Below are positions 26,967 through 36,711 of a stretch of DNA of 64,000 bases, one piece after another (position 1 is the first letter of the stretch; every line of letters starts with the position of its first letter). This DNA is from Bacillota bacterium (GTDB taxonomy: Bacteria > Bacillota > DSM-12270 > Thermacetogeniales > Thermacetogeniaceae): positions 1 through 64,000 of the forward strand of contig JARYLU010000006.1 in NCBI GenBank assembly GCA_029907475.1, in the 5' to 3' direction. Under the pieces are notes generated by a model. The model had not been told where the DNA came from, made no database searches, and saw only the letters and a list, made by a program, of their open reading frames with translations. Both the position numbers and the translations under genes were made by a program.

Positions 26967-29225
26967 TTAAAGGCGACGCAGGGGAGCGTACTTTACCAGA
27001 AGGTGTTTCGCGCCCACCTTTTCGAAAGTAACAAAAATTTCCAAATCACCCCCGGGACCCACCCTGGTTTCCGTTACGATACCCAACCCGAATTTCTTGT
27101 GTTCGACACGGTCCCCGGCTTTGAGGTCTCCTTGCGGTTCGTTGAAGCCGGCCTCCTGATCCTCTGCCGCCGCCTGGTTCCCCCCCGCGGCCGCTTCCAG
27201 TAAAGCGCGCCCGGTAAAGACCGGGGGAAGTTTTTCCCTCCCGTTCTGCGCGGGCTGGTCCCAAGCCGGTGCCGGACGTGCCGGGAAAGCTTCTCCCCTG
27301 CCTGGAAGAACCGGGTAAAGAAGCTCCTGCGGGGCCTCCTCCAAAAAGCGCGAGGGTTCCCGGACCGCGCTGCCGCCCTGAAGGTAGCGCCGGCAGGCCC
27401 AGGAAAAAAAGAGCCTTTCCCGCGCCCGGGTGATCCCTACGTAACAGAGCCGTCGTTCTTCCTCGAGTTCTTCCTCTTCTCCAAGAGCGTGTGCATGGGG
27501 GAAGAGGCCCTCTTCGAGACCTGTGAGAAAAACAACAGGGAACTCCAGACCCTTCGCGCTGTGGAGAGTCATCAAGACAACCGCGTTCTCTTCGGCCCTG
27601 TAATTATCGATTTCAGCCACCAGGGCCAGCTGCTCCAAAAACCCAGCCAGGGATTGATCAGAGCTCTTTTCGTCGTATTCCCGCGCCAGCCCTAAAAATT
27701 CGTTTAAGTTTTCCAGTCTCGTCTCCGCCTCAACCGTTCGCTCCGCCTCCAGGAGGGAACGGTATCCCGTTTCCTCTAAAATTTTTTCCGCCAGTCCGGC
27801 GACAGTCAGCTCCTTCTGCTCCTGCCGCCAACGGTCCACCATCTCGAAAAAGGCTTGCAGCACCCGCACGGAACGCGTTCCCAGACCGGGAATCTTCTTC
27901 ACCTCTCTGAGAGCTTCTCCAAAACTTATATCATTGTATAACGCGAACTCTTCGGCACGGGCGAGGACCGTCTCCCCGATCCCCCGGCGGGGCACGTTGA
28001 GGATGCGCCGCAAAGAGGTTTCGTCTGCAGGATTAGCTACAAATCGCAAGTAAGCCAGCACGTCCCTGATCTCCTTGCGTTCGTAAAACCTGATCCCCCC
28101 GAAAATCCGGTACGGAATTTGATTTTTAATAAATTCTTCTTCAAAGACGCGGGACTGGGCGTGCGTCCTGTAAAAAACAGCAAAGTCCCTGTAGTCCAAC
28201 TCCTTTTCCCGGCGGAGTTTTTCAACCGTAGTAAGTACAAACCGCGCCTCATCCCGCTCGTCAACCGCCTGATAAAAATGAACCGGTTCCCCGATGCCGT
28301 TAGAGGTCCACAACAGCTTCGGCTTCCTGCTCCGGTTATGAGCAATCACAGCATTGGCCACAGTCAGGATGCGCTGCGTAGAACGGTAGTTCTGTTCCAG
28401 TTTAATGACCCGCGCTTCGGGGTAATCCTTTTCGAACTCCAGGATGTTCCTCAAATCGGCACCGCGCCACCCGTAAATACACTGGTCGTCATCTCCGACG
28501 ACGCAGAGGTTCCGGTAGCTGCCTGCAAGCTGGCGTACGAGTGCGTACTGAGCATGATTGGTATCCTGGTACTCATCAACCATGATATACTGGAAACGGT
28601 GCTGGTAATTTTCCAGGACAGAGGGTTCGGCCCTGAAGAGTGCTACAGTTTGAAAAAGAAGGTCGTCAAAATCTAAGGCGTTTTGCTGCAAGAGCTTCGC
28701 CTGGTAGTAAGCGTAAAGGCGAGCCACAGCCTGCGCCCAGGCGTCCCGGGCGTGGGGGGTATATTCCTCGGGAGCCATCAACTCGTTCTTCAGGCTGCTG
28801 ATTGCGGCGAGGACACTCCGGGGCCGGTACTTTTTTTCGTCCAAATCCAGTTCCCTGATGGAATTTTTAATCAGCGTCAACTGATCGGCTTCATCATAAA
28901 TAACAAAGTTGCGGTCGTACGGGAGGTGGCGAACCTCCTGGCGGAGGATCCGGACCGCAAGGGAATGAAAGGTGCTGATCCAGACATCCCGCGCTTCAGC
29001 ACCAGTCAACTGCTGGACCCGCTGGCGCATTTCGGCAGCAGCACGGTTCGTAAAGGTAACGGCCAGGATTCTAAAGGGAGATACCCCTAACTGTAAAAGG
29101 TGGGCAATCCTGTAGGTAAGCACCCGCGTCTTACCGCTTCCCGCCCCAGCAAAAATAATCAAAGGGCCTTCAGTATGGCGAACCGCCTCCTGCTGAACCG
29201 GATTCAAATCTTGCCAGAAACCCAC
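26967..29225 (-). CDS. pcrA: ATP-dependent DNA helicase PcrA/UvrD
   Basis: This helicase of about 750 residues is superfamily 1A. It has Q motif LNPVQQEAV, Walker A FAGAGSGKT, motif II VDEYQDTN, YGWRGAD (motif III), LEQNYRST (IV), VVLMTLHSAKGLEFP (V) and CYVGITRARERL (VI). The C-terminal region ends with GDRVEHKKFGLGIVT, the PcrA RNA-polymerase-binding fold. It acts in repair and in clearing stalled polymerases. GTG at 29225 has the best ribosome site (AGGTGA); GTG 29234 and ATG 29231 in the same frame are alternatives. It follows hisIE directly, so it may be read from the his operon. Confidence 0.95.
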   Translation of the reverse strand: MGFWQDLNPVQQEAVRHTEGPLIIFAGAGSGKTRVLTYRIAHLLQLGVSPFRILAVTFTNRAAAEMRQRVQQLTGAEARDVWISTFHSLAVRILRQEVRHLPYDRNFVIYDEADQLTLIKNSIRELDLDEKKYRPRSVLAAISSLKNELMAPEEYTPHARDAWAQAVARLYAYYQAKLLQQNALDFDDLLFQTVALFRAEPSVLENYQHRFQYIMVDEYQDTNHAQYALVRQLAGSYRNLCVVGDDDQCIYGWRGADLRNILEFEKDYPEARVIKLEQNYRSTQRILTVANAVIAHNRSRKPKLLWTSNGIGEPVHFYQAVDERDEARFVLTTVEKLRREKELDYRDFAVFYRTHAQSRVFEEEFIKNQIPYRIFGGIRFYERKEIRDVLAYLRFVANPADETSLRRILNVPRRGIGETVLARAEEFALYNDISFGEALREVKKIPGLGTRSVRVLQAFFEMVDRWRQEQKELTVAGLAEKILEETGYRSLLEAERTVEAETRLENLNEFLGLAREYDEKSSDQSLAGFLEQLALVAEIDNYRAEENAVVLMTLHSAKGLEFPVVFLTGLEEGLFPHAHALGEEEELEEERRLCYVGITRARERLFFSWACRRYLQGGSAVREPSRFLEEAPQELLYPVLPGRGEAFPARPAPAWDQPAQNGREKLPPVFTGRALLEAAAGGNQAAAEDQEAGFNEPQGDLKAGDRVEHKKFGLGIVTETRVGPGGDLEIFVTFEKVGAKHLLVKYAPLRRL

Positions 29226-29234
29226 TTGCATCAC

Positions 29235-29909
29235 CTACCGTCGCCGTTGCGCCAGTTTCGCCCGGACCTCACCGGGACTCACGTTGCACTCCGCCAGTAA
29301 AACCAGGAGGTGGTAAATTAAATCCGCAGCCTCTTCTACAAGTTCGGCACGGTCCCGGTTTTTCCCCGCAATCACCACTTCCACCGCTTCTTCCCCCAGC
29401 TTTTTCGTTATTTTATCAATTCCTTTCCGGAACAATTTTGCGGTATAAGAATCCTCGGGGAGAGTTTCCTGCCTCTCCTTAATTACCGCAAACAGCTCAT
29501 CGATAATACCCGCCCCGGAAACCTCCTGCCGCTCCCCTTCAACCAGAGGCATACCAAGACAGCGGAAAAAACAGGAGCGGTACCCTTCGTGACAGGCCGC
29601 GCCCAACTGCTCGACCTTGAAAAGCAAGGCATCCCCGTCACAGTCGATCCGTACCTCCCGGATGTACTGGTGATTTCCGCTGGTTTCGCCTTTCAACCAG
29701 AGGCGCTGCCTGCTCCGGCTGTAAAACCAGGTCCGCCCTGTCTGAAGGGAACGGATCAGGGATTCCCGGTTCATGTACGCCACCATTAAAACCTCTCCGG
29801 TTGCAACGTCCTGTACTACCGCCGGAATCAAGCCGTCTTCATTAAATTTTACCCCGCCGAGAACCGCCTGAATCTCTTTTTCATCTCCTAAAACCGGACT
29901 TCCTTTCAT
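29235..29909 (-). CDS. hisIE: bifunctional phosphoribosyl-AMP cyclohydrolase / phosphoribosyl-ATP pyrophosphatase
   Basis: This 224-residue fusion performs steps 2 and 3 of histidine synthesis. The HisI part (residues 15-120) has [35 protein letters not shown], and metal-site DCDGDALLF with [11 protein letters not shown]. The HisE part (130-224) has [12 protein letters not shown] and [18 protein letters not shown]. The start codon overlaps the hisF stop by ATGA. It is the last his gene in the operon, and pcrA follows immediately. Confidence 0.95.
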   Translation of the reverse strand: MKGSPVLGDEKEIQAVLGGVKFNEDGLIPAVVQDVATGEVLMVAYMNRESLIRSLQTGRTWFYSRSRQRLWLKGETSGNHQYIREVRIDCDGDALLFKVEQLGAACHEGYRSCFFRCLGMPLVEGERQEVSGAGIIDELFAVIKERQETLPEDSYTAKLFRKGIDKITKKLGEEAVEVVIAGKNRDRAELVEEAADLIYHLLVLLAECNVSPGEVRAKLAQRRR

Positions 29910-30664
29910 GGGCGCACGGGCACTCCTCTCTCCGCCAGATACTCCTTCGCCTCTCTGATCGAATACTCCCGGTAGTGGAAGATCGAAGCCGCCAGGGCCG
30001 CATCTGCCGCTCCGAGCGTCAGGCCCTCCCAGAGATGCTGGAGGCTGCCGGCACCGCCGGAAGCGATCACCGGAATCCTTACGGCCTCACTCACCTCCCG
30101 GGTCAATAGAAGGTCATAGCCATCCTTGGTCCCGTCACGGTCGAGGCTGGTTAAAAGGATTTCTCCCGCTCCCCGCTGCTCCACTTCCCGTGCCCACGCA
30201 AGGGCATCAATTCCGGTCCCCCGCCTTCCCCCATGCGTGAGAACCTCCCACCGCCCGGGGGAAACCTGGCGGGCGTCGATGGCTACAACAATACACTGGC
30301 TTCCGAATTTTCGCGCTCCCTCCGTAATCAGCCCGGGCTCCAGCACAGCCGCGGTATTGATGGCGATTTTATCGGCACCTGCCTGCAGCAGTTTCCTGAT
30401 GTCTTCAAGTGTCCTGATGCCTCCGCCGACCGTAAATGGAATAAAGACGTTTTCCGCCGTCCGCCGCACGACATCCACCATGGTTTTGCGCTCTTCATAA
30501 GATGCCGTGATATCAAGAAAAACCAGTTCATCGGCCCCCTCCGCATCGTAAAAGGCGGCCAGCTCCACCGGATCCCCGGCATCTCTTAAGTCAACAAATT
30601 TTACCCCTTTTACAACCCGTCCCGCATCAACGTCAAGACAGGGAATAATTCGTTTCGCCAGCAC
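29906..30664 (-). CDS. hisF: imidazole glycerol phosphate synthase cyclase subunit
   Basis: This 252-residue HisF is a (beta/alpha)8 barrel that joins ammonia from HisH to PRFAR, producing imidazole glycerol phosphate and AICAR. Catalytic Asp sits in [15 protein letters not shown] near residue 11, and the second in [16 protein letters not shown] near 130. Phosphate-binding loops [10 protein letters not shown] and [11 protein letters not shown] are present. The AICAR by-product feeds the purine pathway encoded about 15 kb away. The start is GTG at 30664, and the gene lies 6 bases after hisA. Confidence 0.96.
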   Translation of the reverse strand: MLAKRIIPCLDVDAGRVVKGVKFVDLRDAGDPVELAAFYDAEGADELVFLDITASYEERKTMVDVVRRTAENVFIPFTVGGGIRTLEDIRKLLQAGADKIAINTAAVLEPGLITEGARKFGSQCIVVAIDARQVSPGRWEVLTHGGRRGTGIDALAWAREVEQRGAGEILLTSLDRDGTKDGYDLLLTREVSEAVRIPVIASGGAGSLQHLWEGLTLGAADAALAASIFHYREYSIREAKEYLAERGVPVRP

Positions 30665-30670
30665 CCGACA

Positions 30671-31423
30671 TCACCCCCTGGTTCCTTCAATAGCCCTTCC
30701 GGCAGCAACGGCAAGGGCCTCTTCGAGCCGGATTCTTCCTTCGTAAAGGGCTTTTCCCAGAATTACCCCTTCAACTCCCTGTCCTTCCAGTTCCCGTAAT
30801 TTCACCAGATCCTGGAGAGAACCGATCCCTCCGGAGGCAATCACACGTAAACCCGATTCCCGCGCAAGCTCTTGAACCGCCTTAAAATTTGGCCCCGTCA
30901 GCATTCCGTCCCGGGCGGTATCGGTGAAAATCACGCGTTCTCCTCCCCGGCTCTTGATCTCCCGCGCCACCTCCAGGACATGCCTGGTCGTTACGTTTTT
31001 CCATCCCTTGACTGCCACAAAACCGTCCCGTGCGTCGAGGCCCACCACAATCCGGTCTTGCCCGAACTCCCGGCAGGCGGCTTCTACAATTTCGGGATTC
31101 GTGATGGCAACCGTTCCCAGGATAACCCGCGTTACCCCCAGGGAAAGCGCCGCCCCGATCTGCTCCAGATCCCGGAGGCCGCCTCCCAACTGGACGGGTA
31201 CTGCAACATTTGCCACGATCTCCCCAACCACCTGCAACTGGCGTGGTTCCCCGGCGAAGGCTCCGTCCAGGTCGACCACGTGGAGCCAGGGTGCTCCCTT
31301 TTCCGCCCACGCACGGGCTACAGCTACAGGATCCCCGGCATAAACCGTTTCCGCATCCTCCCGCCCCTGGGTGAGGCGCACACACTTCCCTTTTCTGAGG
31401 TCAATGGCGGGAAAAATCAGCAC
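30671..31423 (-). CDS. hisA: phosphoribosylformimino-5-aminoimidazole carboxamide ribotide isomerase
   Basis: This 250-residue barrel isomerase turns ProFAR into PRFAR. It opens with IFPAIDLRKGKCVRLTQG (catalytic Asp), followed by the phosphate loops QLGGGLRDLEQI and ASGGIGSLQDL, and the second acid in FTDTARDGMLTGPN. It overlaps the hisH stop by seven bases, so the two are translationally linked. The sequence is typical in length with no oddities. Confidence 0.95.
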   Translation of the reverse strand: MLIFPAIDLRKGKCVRLTQGREDAETVYAGDPVAVARAWAEKGAPWLHVVDLDGAFAGEPRQLQVVGEIVANVAVPVQLGGGLRDLEQIGAALSLGVTRVILGTVAITNPEIVEAACREFGQDRIVVGLDARDGFVAVKGWKNVTTRHVLEVAREIKSRGGERVIFTDTARDGMLTGPNFKAVQELARESGLRVIASGGIGSLQDLVKLRELEGQGVEGVILGKALYEGRIRLEEALAVAAGRAIEGTRG

Positions 31424-32028
31424 GCCGCCACCAGCCTTCCGAAATTGGCGAGGACTTCAAGACCGAGGCGGCTGCTTTTTTCGGGATGAAACTGGACCCC
31501 GAAGAGATTCCCCCAGGCCACCATGCTGGTAAATTCGATCCCGTACCCGGTCACCCCGCCGATCACATCCTGGGGGGCAGGCTCTACGTAGTAAGAATGT
31601 ACAAAATAAAAATAAGCACGGTCGGGGATCCCGGTAAAAAGGAGGTTGGCCTGCTTCAATTCCACCTGGTTCCAACCCATATGGGGGACCTTCACGTTGC
31701 CCGGAAGGCGCCGCACCTTGCCCGGGATCAGATCCAGACCCTCGTGCCGGCCCCCCTCCTCGCTCCAGGTAAAAAAGAGTTGCAGGCCGAGGCAGATCCC
31801 CAGCAAGGGTTTTCCCTGCGCAACCGCCTCCCGGAGGGCGCGGTCCAGGCCCTGCGCCCGGAGATTCTTCATTGCGTCTCCAAAGGCTCCCACCCCGGGC
31901 AAAATAACTCCCCGCGCCTGCTCCAACTGTTTTGGATTTACCGCGATTGCAGCCTGAAACCCTACCTTTTCTAAGCCCTTCTGGACACTCCGGAGGTTCC
32001 CCATCCCGTAATCGATAATCACAATCAT
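31417..32028 (-). CDS. hisH: imidazole glycerol phosphate synthase glutamine amidotransferase subunit
   Basis: This 203-residue class I glutaminase supplies ammonia to HisF. It has IDYGMGNLRSVQKGL at the N-terminus, LPGVGAFGDAM, the nucleophile Cys in LLGICLGLQLFF, and the His-Glu pair in FGVQFHPEKSSRLG near residues 180-190. All three triad positions are present. It lies between hisB and hisA in the operon. Confidence 0.95.
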   Translation of the reverse strand: MIVIIDYGMGNLRSVQKGLEKVGFQAAIAVNPKQLEQARGVILPGVGAFGDAMKNLRAQGLDRALREAVAQGKPLLGICLGLQLFFTWSEEGGRHEGLDLIPGKVRRLPGNVKVPHMGWNQVELKQANLLFTGIPDRAYFYFVHSYYVEPAPQDVIGGVTGYGIEFTSMVAWGNLFGVQFHPEKSSRLGLEVLANFGRLVAAC

Positions 32029-32050
32029 CTCTTTCCGGTTCCTCTCTCCA

Positions 32051-32641
32051 TTAAAGTTTTCCCTTTGTAGAAGGGATTCCGGTTTCCCGGTTATCTCGCG
32101 CCACTGCCTGGCGGAGAGCGCGGGCGCATCCCTTAAAAAGGGCTTCGATGATGTGATGGGTGTTCTTCCCGCTGATCAGGCGAAGGTGCAGCGTGAGCGC
32201 CGCGTGATAAGTAAAGGCACGGAAAAATTCCGGAACGAGTTCGAGGGGCAAATCACCCACTGCCCACCCCTCTGCCGGGACATCATAGCCGAGATAAGGT
32301 CTCCCGCTAAGGTCGACGGCAGCCAGCACCAGCGCTTCGTCCATCGGGAGCAGGGCCGCACCGTACCGGTTGATCCCCTCTTTTTCGCCCAGGGCTTCCC
32401 GGACAGCCTGCCCTAAACAGATCCCAACGTCTTCAACCGTATGATGGGCGTCGACCTCGAGGTCACCCTTCGCCTCGAGAAAAAGATCGAAAAGGGCATG
32501 GCGCGCCCAGAGGTTGAGCATGTGATCCAGGAACCCGATTCCCGTTCCACCCTGAAAAGCTCCCGTCCCGTCAAGATTCAGTTTGACCTGCACCCGGGTC
32601 TCGCCTGTTACCCGTTCCACCCCGGCAGCCCGCGCCTCCAC
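32051..32641 (-). CDS. hisB: imidazoleglycerol-phosphate dehydratase
   Basis: This 196-residue monofunctional HisB removes water from imidazole glycerol phosphate. Duplicated metal motifs are HTVEDVGICLGQAV and HHIIEALFKGCARALRQAV, plus GIGFLDHMLNLWARHALFDL. There is no histidinol-phosphatase domain, so that step must come from elsewhere in the genome. The start is GTG at 32641, seven bases after GGGAGAG. It is separated by 66 bases from hisD. Confidence 0.95.
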   Translation of the reverse strand: MEARAAGVERVTGETRVQVKLNLDGTGAFQGGTGIGFLDHMLNLWARHALFDLFLEAKGDLEVDAHHTVEDVGICLGQAVREALGEKEGINRYGAALLPMDEALVLAAVDLSGRPYLGYDVPAEGWAVGDLPLELVPEFFRAFTYHAALTLHLRLISGKNTHHIIEALFKGCARALRQAVARDNRETGIPSTKGKL

Positions 32642-32707
32642 CCGCTTTCTCTCCCTTCCTTGACTAAATTATTTTAAAAACCCGTTTTCCGCACTTAGAA
32701 AAACCTG

Positions 32708-34003
32708 TTACCTATTTACCCTGCGGCGCTGCAGTCTCAGGGCAACAGCGCGGGCATGCGCCGCAAGCCCTTCCGCTTCAGCCAGTCTCACGATCTCGGG
32801 CCCCCAGGCCTGGAGGGCATCCCCTGTTACGTAGATCAGGCTTGTCCGCTTGAGAAAATCCTCTACACTGAGGGGCGAGAAGAAGCGGGCCGTACCCCCG
32901 GTTGGTAATACATGGTTTGGCCCCGCCAGGTAGTCCCCTACGGGTTCCGAGGCGTAGGCCCCTAAAAAAACCGCCCCGGCGTTTTTAACCTGACCTAACC
33001 ATGCAAAGGGTTCCCGCAAAAAGAGCTCAAGGTGCTCAGGGGCCAGCTCATTAGCCAGCTGCAGTGCCTCCGTAAGATGCTCCGTAATCACCGCGGCCCC
33101 GTAATCGGTCAAGGCCTGCGCGGCGATTTCTCGCCTGGGCAGGTCGGCCAACTGTTTTTCTATTTCCGCCTGGACGCGGTAGGCAACCTCCGCCTCAGGT
33201 GTCAGCAGAATGGCCGCTGCCCGGGGGTCATGCTCCGCCTGGGAAAGGAGATCTGCCGCGATCAGCTCGGGATCGCCGGTTTCATCCGCAATCACTACAA
33301 TCTCGCTGGGCCCCGCCAGCATATCAATATCCACCAGTCCAAAGACCAGGCGCTTGGCAATTGTCACATAAATGTTGCCCGGCCCCACGATCTTATCAAC
33401 GCGGGGAATTGTCTCCGTCCCGTATGCCAGGGCGGCGACGGCCTGAACTCCGCCTGCTTTGTAAATTTCAGTCACACCGGCCTCAGCCGCTGCGACAAGA
33501 ACCAGCGGGGGGACCTTCCCGTCGGGCCCGGGAGGAGTGACCATCACGATTTCCGGGACCCCGGCAACCTTTGCCGGAAGAGCGTTCATCAAAACTGAAG
33601 AGGGGTAAGCCGCGGTTCCTCCCGGCACGTAAATTCCCACCCGCCTCAGGGGCTGGTAAATTTGACCCAGTATTTCTCCCATCGCACCGGGTTCAAACCA
33701 GGTCTGAAAATGCTGTCTTGCGTGAAAAGCTAGAATCCGGTCCCGTGCCAGGCGCAGGGAAGCAAGAAGCTCGGCAGAAATCTCTTCGTAAGCAGCCCGG
33801 ATTTCCGCCTCCGTCACCCGTAATTCCGCAGCGGTGAGTTCCGCATGGTCGAATTTCCGGGTATAGGACAGAACAGCTTGATCGCCCCGGTCCCGGACCG
33901 CTTCGAGAATAGCACGTACCGCAGGTTCCAGGTCCTCACCGCGGTGCTCCCGCTCCCGCAGCCGGGAAACCAGTTGGTCTTTACTCGATACTACCTGAAA
34001 CAT
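32708..34003 (-). CDS. hisD: histidinol dehydrogenase
   Basis: This 431-residue zinc enzyme catalyses the last two oxidations to histidine. It contains [67 protein letters not shown] (Gln and His zinc ligands) and [21 protein letters not shown] at 34003 has AAAGGAGC upstream. The frame stays open to 34081 but would run deep into hisG. It overlaps the 3' end of hisG by 23 bases. Confidence 0.95.
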   Translation of the reverse strand: MFQVVSSKDQLVSRLREREHRGEDLEPAVRAILEAVRDRGDQAVLSYTRKFDHAELTAAELRVTEAEIRAAYEEISAELLASLRLARDRILAFHARQHFQTWFEPGAMGEILGQIYQPLRRVGIYVPGGTAAYPSSVLMNALPAKVAGVPEIVMVTPPGPDGKVPPLVLVAAAEAGVTEIYKAGGVQAVAALAYGTETIPRVDKIVGPGNIYVTIAKRLVFGLVDIDMLAGPSEIVVIADETGDPELIAADLLSQAEHDPRAAAILLTPEAEVAYRVQAEIEKQLADLPRREIAAQALTDYGAAVITEHLTEALQLANELAPEHLELFLREPFAWLGQVKNAGAVFLGAYASEPVGDYLAGPNHVLPTGGTARFFSPLSVEDFLKRTSLIYVTGDALQAWGPEIVRLAEAEGLAAHARAVALRLQRRRVNR

Positions 34004-34682
34004 TATTCCTGCTCCTTTCCAATGCCCCCCGGAGAGCCGCCACGACCGGGGCCAGCCGGTCGTACTTGAGGCGGTAGGCAACCCGGTTGGCCACCAGCCT
34101 TGCCGTGGCCCGGGTTATCTCTATGAGAGGGGTGAGATTATTTTCCTTGAGGGTCCTTCCGGTAGAAACAAGGTCGATGATCACTTCGGCCAGGCCAACC
34201 AGGGGTGCCAGCTCAATGTTTCCGGAGAGCTTGATGATTTCGCCGGGTAAACCCTGACTGCGCAAAAAAGCCTCCGCAACGCGGGGGAATTTCGTGGCTA
34301 CGCGGAGTTGCCCGGAGCGGGCAAGGTATCCGGAAAGCCCTCCTCGAAACTCTCCCTGTTCAAACTTCGCGGCCGGCACGGCAACCACAAACCTGCAGGC
34401 TCCAAACCCGAGATCGAGCAGTTCGCAAATATCTTTCCCCTGCTCCAGGATCACATCTTTTCCTGCAATCCCCAGGTCGGCCGCCCCGTATTCTACAAAA
34501 GTGGGGACATCGGCAGCGCGGCAAATAAGATAGCGTAAGCCGCTTTTTTCATCAACACTGATCAGCCGCCGCCCGTTTTCTTCGAGGGGAACCTCTCCTA
34601 ACCCCGCCTCCCGCAAAAGGGAAACCGCGGACGAAAAAAGGCGTCCTTTTGGAAGCGCAAAAGTAATGAAATCCCGGTTCAT
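33981..34682 (-). CDS. hisG: ATP phosphoribosyltransferase, short form
   Basis: This 233-residue catalytic subunit of the first histidine step lacks the C-terminal regulatory domain and so needs HisZ. It has ITFALPKGRLFSSAV at the start, VEYGAADLGIAGKDVILE, and the PRPP-binding ELAPLVGLAEVIIDLVSTGRTLKENNL. ATG at 34682 follows GGGAGAGG by seven bases. HisZ lies just upstream in the same operon, matching the short-form HisG. Confidence 0.95.
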   Translation of the reverse strand: MNRDFITFALPKGRLFSSAVSLLREAGLGEVPLEENGRRLISVDEKSGLRYLICRAADVPTFVEYGAADLGIAGKDVILEQGKDICELLDLGFGACRFVVAVPAAKFEQGEFRGGLSGYLARSGQLRVATKFPRVAEAFLRSQGLPGEIIKLSGNIELAPLVGLAEVIIDLVSTGRTLKENNLTPLIEITRATARLVANRVAYRLKYDRLAPVVAALRGALERSRNNVSGSIE

Positions 34683-34726
34683 TGATTAACCTCTCCCTGT
34701 TTGTGCGAAAAATTCTCATGGGAACA

Positions 34727-35896
34727 CTATTCCAGCACAAGGATTTGGGGAATTCCCTTCCGGGAGGCGTAAGCAAGTGATTCTTCCAGGCAGCGGCCGG
34801 TAACCTCAATCTCAACGGCGAGTCCTTCCTGGCGGAGAGCCCGCGCCTTTTGAACGATCTCCCGGGGGTCGCCTCCGGTGATGAAGCAATCCGGCACCCG
34901 ATGGTGAGGGGCGGCCTCTTTTTCCAGAGCTGCCAGGACCCGCTCGATACTCAAGGCAAAACCTGTCGCAGGACAGGGGAAACCGAATTTGGCCAGGAGT
35001 TTGTCGTACCGTCCTCCCCCGCAGAGGGGATAGCCAACCCCCGGCGCGTACCCTTCGAAAACAATCCCTGTATAATAAGCCAGCCCCCGGAGGAGGGTGA
35101 GGTCAATGCTAACCCGATCCTGAAGCCCGTAATCGGCCAGCCTATCCCAGACCTTGCGGAGGCCTGCAAGACCCTGCCACGCCTCCCCATCCCGGATCAG
35201 GTCGGCAACCCCGTCCAGGACTTCAATTCCCCCATGCAGGGAAGGCAAAGCGGCCAAAGCTTTCTTGCGGCTCCGCGCAAGGTGGGAAGCAGCGATCAGT
35301 CGGTCCCACGCTACGAGATCCTTTTTATTTAAAGCAAGCTTCGCCTGCTCCAGTGCCGGGGCCGCAAAACCGGCTCCCGCGAGAACCCCTGTCAGTATCT
35401 CGACCTGGCCGAGCGTAATCCGAAAATCCTTAATTCCCGCAAGCTTGAGAGCTTCCCCCGCCAGCCCGATTACCTCGGCATCAGCCTCGGGGCCCGGGGC
35501 ATCCAGCAGTTCCACTCCCGCCTGGTAAAATTCGCGTTCCCGCCCGCCGTGGTTTTCCCGCCGGAAAACGTTCGCAACGTAACAGAGCCGCAAAGGAAAG
35601 GTTTGTTCCCTCAAGCGCGTACTCACAAGGCGGGCAATGGGAGTCGTCATATCCGGCCTGAGCACCATAATCCTCCCCCGGTCATCGATAAACCGGTAGA
35701 GTTGGTCATGCAGCATTTCTCCCAGGGCCGGAGCCAGCACTTCGTAAAACTCAAAGGTCGGGGTGATTACCTCCTGATAGCCCCAGGTTTCGAATAATTT
35801 TAACAGGCCGGCCTCGAGTTCTCGCTTGCGCCGGGCTTCCCCGGGCAGGAGGTCCCGGACTCCCCCCGGCATCAAAACCATCCCCGAATTTTCCAT
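34727..35896 (-). CDS. hisZ: ATP phosphoribosyltransferase regulatory subunit
   Basis: This HisZ of about 389 residues is a catalytically inactive histidyl-tRNA-synthetase-like protein that activates short HisG and gives histidine feedback. Class II synthetase motifs persist: MPGGVRDLLPGEARRKREL, FEFYEVLAPALGE, VLRPDMTTPIARLV (motif 2) and GLAYYTGIVFEGYAPG. There is no anticodon-binding domain. I prefer ATG at 35896 behind AGGTAGGGG; ATG at 35926 would leave only about 17 bases of leader from the predicted promoter. It is the first his gene. Confidence 0.92.
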   Translation of the reverse strand: MENSGMVLMPGGVRDLLPGEARRKRELEAGLLKLFETWGYQEVITPTFEFYEVLAPALGEMLHDQLYRFIDDRGRIMVLRPDMTTPIARLVSTRLREQTFPLRLCYVANVFRRENHGGREREFYQAGVELLDAPGPEADAEVIGLAGEALKLAGIKDFRITLGQVEILTGVLAGAGFAAPALEQAKLALNKKDLVAWDRLIAASHLARSRKKALAALPSLHGGIEVLDGVADLIRDGEAWQGLAGLRKVWDRLADYGLQDRVSIDLTLLRGLAYYTGIVFEGYAPGVGYPLCGGGRYDKLLAKFGFPCPATGFALSIERVLAALEKEAAPHHRVPDCFITGGDPREIVQKARALRQEGLAVEIEVTGRCLEESLAYASRKGIPQILVLE

Positions 35897-35949
35897 AGAT
35901 TCCCCTACCTCAAATTTTTGAAGCATCGAAGATCCCCTGCACTGTGCTC

Positions 35950-35978
35950 ATCATAACAGGAATCTCAACTGCGGTCAA
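35950..35978 (-). promoter_or_regulatory. promoter of the his operon
   Basis: On the minus strand there is TTGACC (-35, 35973-35978), a 17-base spacer and TATGAT (-10, 35950-35955). Transcription should begin near 35943, about 45 bases before hisZ. The leader is too short for a T-box or an attenuator, so histidine control is probably enzymatic through HisZ. Confidence 0.7.
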
Positions 35979-36104
35979 TACACTCCGGCGACCCATGCAT
36001 ATTTCAGCTAAATCTCTCAAATAATAGGGTCGTGGGGGTAAAACCGGTGAACAAGAACAAAAGGAAAGCGAATCTGGGAAACTTAAGGAGGTCAACAAGG
36101 TTCC

Positions 36105-36653
36105 ATGTACGTACAAACAACGAATCCCTTAGGAATGGCCGTATCACCTGCGGCAGGTACAGCCGGAATGTTCCCGGCCAGCCCGGTTGCCTTTAATTAT
36201 ACCTTCGCCCCGGCAGGTGCAGGAGCCTGGCAGGGAATAGTGAATCCGGCATTTTGGGGGGCCGTCAACCCGGCTGCAGGCTGGCAGGCCGCGGTTAACC
36301 CGCTCAACTGGGCAATCACCCCTCAAAATGTCGCTTTCGCGCCCACGCCGGGACTCGCCCAGCCCCGGGTAGACCTCTTTGAAACCAACAGCGATGTAGT
36401 TGTAGCAGCAGAACTACCGAACATCAACCCCAACAACCTGAACCTCACCGTAACCGATGACTCCATTACCATTAGTGCCAGCACAATCGGAATGCCCGGC
36501 ATGGGAGTCACCAGCATCTACCGGACGATCTCTCTTCCGACGAACGTCCGGGCCGAGCATTGCTCTGCATCGTACAACAACGGCATCCTGGAGGTCCGGC
36601 TCCCCAAGGCAGACCTCGCGGCAAGGCGCCGCATCCAGGTTACCAGCCGGTAA
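36105..36653 (+). CDS. Hsp20/alpha-crystallin family protein with a Trp/Asn-Pro-rich N-terminus
   Basis: This 182-residue protein carries an alpha-crystallin domain at about 85-180. PRVDLFETNSDVVVAAELP opens the domain, followed by TDDSITISAS and the NNGILEVRLPK strand with the GxL core. The first 80 residues are unusual: hydrophobic, Gly/Ala-rich, with repeated VNP and W residues (GIVNPAFWGAVNPAAGWQAA, then VNPLNWAI). The usual C-terminal IxI anchor is weak or absent. Small Hsps hold unfolding clients. In spore formers, similar two-gene sets can be coat or sporulation proteins, which may apply here (inference). It is divergent from hisZ, with AAGGAGGTC 11 bases before the ATG. Confidence 0.85.
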   Translation: MYVQTTNPLGMAVSPAAGTAGMFPASPVAFNYTFAPAGAGAWQGIVNPAFWGAVNPAAGWQAAVNPLNWAITPQNVAFAPTPGLAQPRVDLFETNSDVVVAAELPNINPNNLNLTVTDDSITISASTIGMPGMGVTSIYRTISLPTNVRAEHCSASYNNGILEVRLPKADLAARRRIQVTSR

Positions 36654-36711
36654 ACAAGATCCGATCAACACCAAATTTTACCCCCACACTTGTTTTAAAG
36701 GAGGTCTTGAA

